Source: an uncultured Lachnobacterium sp. | GTDB lineage: Bacteria; Bacillota; Clostridia; Lachnospirales; Lachnospiraceae | Length of the DNA: 51,726 nucleotides | Reading direction: 5' to 3' | NCBI GenBank assembly: GCA_900550545.1 | Contig: URSS01000016.1 | Span: 1 to 51,726, forward strand | Shown here: positions 49,643 through 51,726 of the stretch, piece after piece | Layout: each line of letters opens with the position of its first letter | Position numbering within the stretch: the first letter of the stretch is position 1 | Program-made: the position numbers and the translations under genes | Notes under the pieces: generated by a model | The model's database searches: none | Seen by the model: only the letters and a program-made list of their open reading frames with translations | What the model was told of the DNA's origin: nothing

Positions 49643-50743
49643 TTACTCTGTTCGACTCTGATCTTTCATGTGTGCAATGACCATCACCGCAATCCGAAAT
49701 GTCATTGCATCATCAAAGGTACGGATATCCAGTCCGATTGCCTTTTCAATCCGCTCCAAACGATACACCAATGTGTTTCTATGTACATAAAGCTGTCTTG
49801 CTGTCTCCGATATATTCAAGTTGTTTTCAAAAAACTTATTGATCGTCGACATTGCTTCTTCATCATCTAAGATATCCGGAATCTTCTCTCCAAATACCTC
49901 CTTGATGAACATATTACATAAACTCATCGGAAGCTGATAAATCAATCTTCCAATTCCTAATTTTCCATATGAAATCGTATCATATTCTGCATAAAATACA
50001 CGGCCTACTTCCAATGCCATCTTTGCTTCCTGATAAGATTCTGCAATCTCCGGAAGCTGATTTACAACATTTCCATAACCTACACGGACACGGATCATTG
50101 CTTCCATATGCAGGTTATCTGTTAATTTACATGCGATTGCATGTAACATATTCTCCATATCTGTATCATTGATATGGGATACGTCTTTTACAAGAATGAC
50201 ACTATGCTGATCCACGCTTGTGACAAAATCTCCAGATCTTATATCCGACAGATTTTTAACCAATTCCATAGCCACATCATTATTCTTATTTCCAGTATCA
50301 ATTACAAATACCACACGCGGGCTTTCGGCAATATGATGTTTTTTTGCCTTGCCATAAATATCCACAATCAGCATATTTCCAAGAAGAATATTCTGAATAA
50401 AATTGTTACGGTCAAACTGTTCCGCAAAACTCATGACCAGGTTGCGAATCTGACATACTGCCATCTGCGCACATACATTAAAATTCTCTTCTGTCACCAG
50501 GCAGACAAGAATGTATTCCATCTCACCTTCCACCATAATCTTGTACAGATGATAGTCCTGATAGATCTGACTCTCTGCCATGGAATTTGTAATATCCATA
50601 GCGACACGTTCCAGGGTATCTGTAATTGGAAATGCCTCTGTATGTGCTACCAATTTTCCCTTTGACGTAAACAAAGCCGATTCCATACGACTGATATCTT
50701 TAATTTCATCCAATGAATTCTGCAATTTCTGATTTGAAAGCAT
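49643..50743 (-). CDS. CdaR/PucR-type transcription regulator
   Basis: The 366-residue protein has an N-terminal sensor-like region (about 1-130), a central GGDEF-like degenerate part with VRVGYGNVVNQLPEIAESYQEAKMALE, and a C-terminal PucR HTH: FFENNLNISETARQLYVHRNTLVYRLERIEK. CdaR-type proteins control sugar diacid or purine use. Here it lies between the sugar ABC ATPase gene and parE and may regulate the former. GGAGGAG precedes ATG 50743. Confidence 0.88.
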   Translation of the reverse strand: MLSNQKLQNSLDEIKDISRMESALFTSKGKLVAHTEAFPITDTLERVAMDITNSMAESQIYQDYHLYKIMVEGEMEYILVCLVTEENFNVCAQMAVCQIRNLVMSFAEQFDRNNFIQNILLGNMLIVDIYGKAKKHHIAESPRVVFVIDTGNKNNDVAMELVKNLSDIRSGDFVTSVDQHSVILVKDVSHINDTDMENMLHAIACKLTDNLHMEAMIRVRVGYGNVVNQLPEIAESYQEAKMALEVGRVFYAEYDTISYGKLGIGRLIYQLPMSLCNMFIKEVFGEKIPDILDDEEAMSTINKFFENNLNISETARQLYVHRNTLVYRLERIEKAIGLDIRTFDDAMTFRIAVMVIAHMKDQSRTE

Positions 50744-50769
50744 ACATTCTCCTCCATTTGACGTCAGTT

Positions 50770-50800
50770 AAAAACCGGGTGTAAATAATCACACCCGGTT
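50770..50800 (-). terminator. Intrinsic terminator after the sugar ABC ATPase gene
   Basis: AACCGGGTGT (50773-50782) and ACACCCGGTT (50791-50800) form a perfect 10-bp stem, followed on the minus strand by TTTTTAA. It lies 32 bp after the ATPase stop. Confidence 0.9.
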
Positions 50801-50831
50801 TCATAATTTACAACTATATAATTTTAACGAA

Positions 50832-51726
50832 CTAGTTGGTAATTGTCAATTCTGTTTCCTTGTCGAATACATGAATCTTATGTGGATCAAAAGCAAGCTT
50901 AATGTGATCACCATAACGAGCTGGAGTATCAGAATCTACTCTTGCTGTCATGTTGGCACCAGCTACTGTGTAGTACAGTAATACTTCTGCACCAAGTAAC
51001 TCGTATCCTGTTACATCAGACTCGATGACGCAATCACCATTCTTCTGGATCATTTCTGGATCATCAGAAATATCTTCTGGTCTGATACCGAATACAACTT
51101 TCTTTCCTGCATATCCGCCATCAATAAGTTTCTTTGACTTATCTTCTGGAAGAACTACAGAGTACTCACCGAATTTCAGTGAAACAGAGCTTCCGTTTAC
51201 AACAACCTCAGCATCTACGAAGTTCATCTGCGGAGATCCGATGAATCCGGCAACGAATAAGTTGTTAGGCTCATTGTATAATTTCTGTGGGCTATCTACC
51301 TGCATGATAACACCATCTTTTAATACTACGATTCTTGTTCCAAGTGTCATAGCCTCTGTCTGATCATGTGTTACGTAGATGATTGTAGCACCTAATCTGT
51401 TATGTAAAGAAGCGATTTCAGATCTCATCTGTACACGAAGCTTTGCATCCAGATTTGATAAAGGCTCATCCATAAGGAATACCTTAGGATTACGAACAAT
51501 TGCACGACCCATGGCAACACGCTGTCTCTGTCCACCGGATAAAGCCTTTGGCTTACGATCAAGTAATTTCTCAAGATCAAGGATTCTTGCAGCTTCCTCA
51601 ACTTTTGCCTTGATTTCATCCTTTGGTACTTTTCTTAACTTAAGACCAAATGCCATATTATCGAACACTGTCATATGAGGATACAGAGCGTAGTTCTGGA
51701 ATACCATTGCGATATCTCTGTCCTTA
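50832..51726 (-). CDS. Sugar ABC transporter ATP-binding protein (MsmK/UgpC type), 5'-partial
   Basis: The gene is cut by the window end; about 297 residues are seen and the Walker A is outside. The visible part starts KDRDIAMVFQNYALYPHMT (Q-loop), then the signature LSGGQRQRVAMG, Walker B VFLMDEPLSNLDAK and the switch His in THDQTEAM. The C-terminal OB/TOBE regulatory domains (GFIGSPQMNF, VFGIRPEDI) are typical of MsmK/MalK-type ATPases that serve several carbohydrate importers. It is monocistronic at its 3' end. Confidence 0.95.
   Translation of the reverse strand, partial: KDRDIAMVFQNYALYPHMTVFDNMAFGLKLRKVPKDEIKAKVEEAARILDLEKLLDRKPKALSGGQRQRVAMGRAIVRNPKVFLMDEPLSNLDAKLRVQMRSEIASLHNRLGATIIYVTHDQTEAMTLGTRIVVLKDGVIMQVDSPQKLYNEPNNLFVAGFIGSPQMNFVDAEVVVNGSSVSLKFGEYSVVLPEDKSKKLIDGGYAGKKVVFGIRPEDISDDPEMIQKNGDCVIESDVTGYELLGAEVLLYYTVAGANMTARVDSDTPARYGDHIKLAFDPHKIHVFDKETELTITN

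Noticed and set aside
1..51726. CRISPR arrays, tRNA and rRNA genes
   Set aside because: No regularly spaced repeats and no cloverleaf or rRNA-like sequence were seen in the window.

Overview
The window is low- to mid-GC DNA from a Clostridia chromosome. Gene content and order suggest a gut-type member of the Lachnospiraceae: a second gyrase-like/topoisomerase IV pair beside folate genes, gltBD, a secreted starch-binding GH13 amylase, small DUF1540 and DUF3877 proteins, and HrcA/CIRCE control of groESL. I cannot name a genus from sequence alone. Nearly all conserved genes lie on the minus strand. Plus-strand genes occur only in the mobile and decayed region at the left (bases 1-4300).

Bases 1-8100 are an accessory zone built from insertion sequences and gene debris. 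It starts with an IS110-family element. Next is a tight cassette of a Fic AMP-transferase-like protein, a small unknown protein and a peptide-deformylase-like protein, headed by the tail of an ArsC/Spx-like gene. The IS110 and cassette stretch is bounded by two direct copies of a 46-bp IS-end-like sequence. A broken IS3-type OrfA follows, joined to a zinc-ribbon mini-protein, then a small two-repeat membrane protein, a frameshifted DUF gene, and a four-gene operon (XRE regulator, two small unknowns, DUF4160-like) that resembles a toxin-antitoxin module. An IS200/IS605 element with tnpA and tnpB comes next, then fragments of an AAA-type ATPase and a BspA-like leucine-rich-repeat protein.

Bases 8100-22000 hold a DUF1540 metal-binding protein, an ABC importer of the TrpXYZ type, a purine permease of the NCS2/AzgA type, a thrS 3' remnant, a SEC-C protein, thiC under a TPP riboswitch with terminator, a Gld-type ABC operon (ATPase, permease fused to GldG, DUF4340 protein), purA with a hairpin at the very start of its leader, and a DegV fatty-acid-binding protein.

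Bases 22000-34100 hold groES-groEL under CIRCE, a small membrane protein, a large secreted alpha-amylase with its own promoter and several operator candidates, and a gltB-gltD-HAD operon for ammonia assimilation. Bases 34200-37650 are a metal-transport block: a P1B-type ATPase with a small membrane-anchored acidic partner, and a ZIP transporter. Enolase follows, with a perfect 34-bp dyad upstream.

The right side, read on the minus strand, appears to be one long operon: CdaR-like regulator, parE, parC, folC, folE, folP, folB-folK fusion, HAD phosphatase, CPBP protease, DUF3877. A ~460-bp imperfect giant palindrome sits between parE and parC. The window ends inside a MsmK/UgpC-type sugar ABC ATPase.

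The features most worth a second look are the giant palindrome between the topoisomerase genes, the self-sequestering ribosome-binding site of the IS110 element, the P-type ATPase with its PacL-like partner, the eno and amylase operators, and the number of identifiable gene remnants in the accessory zone.
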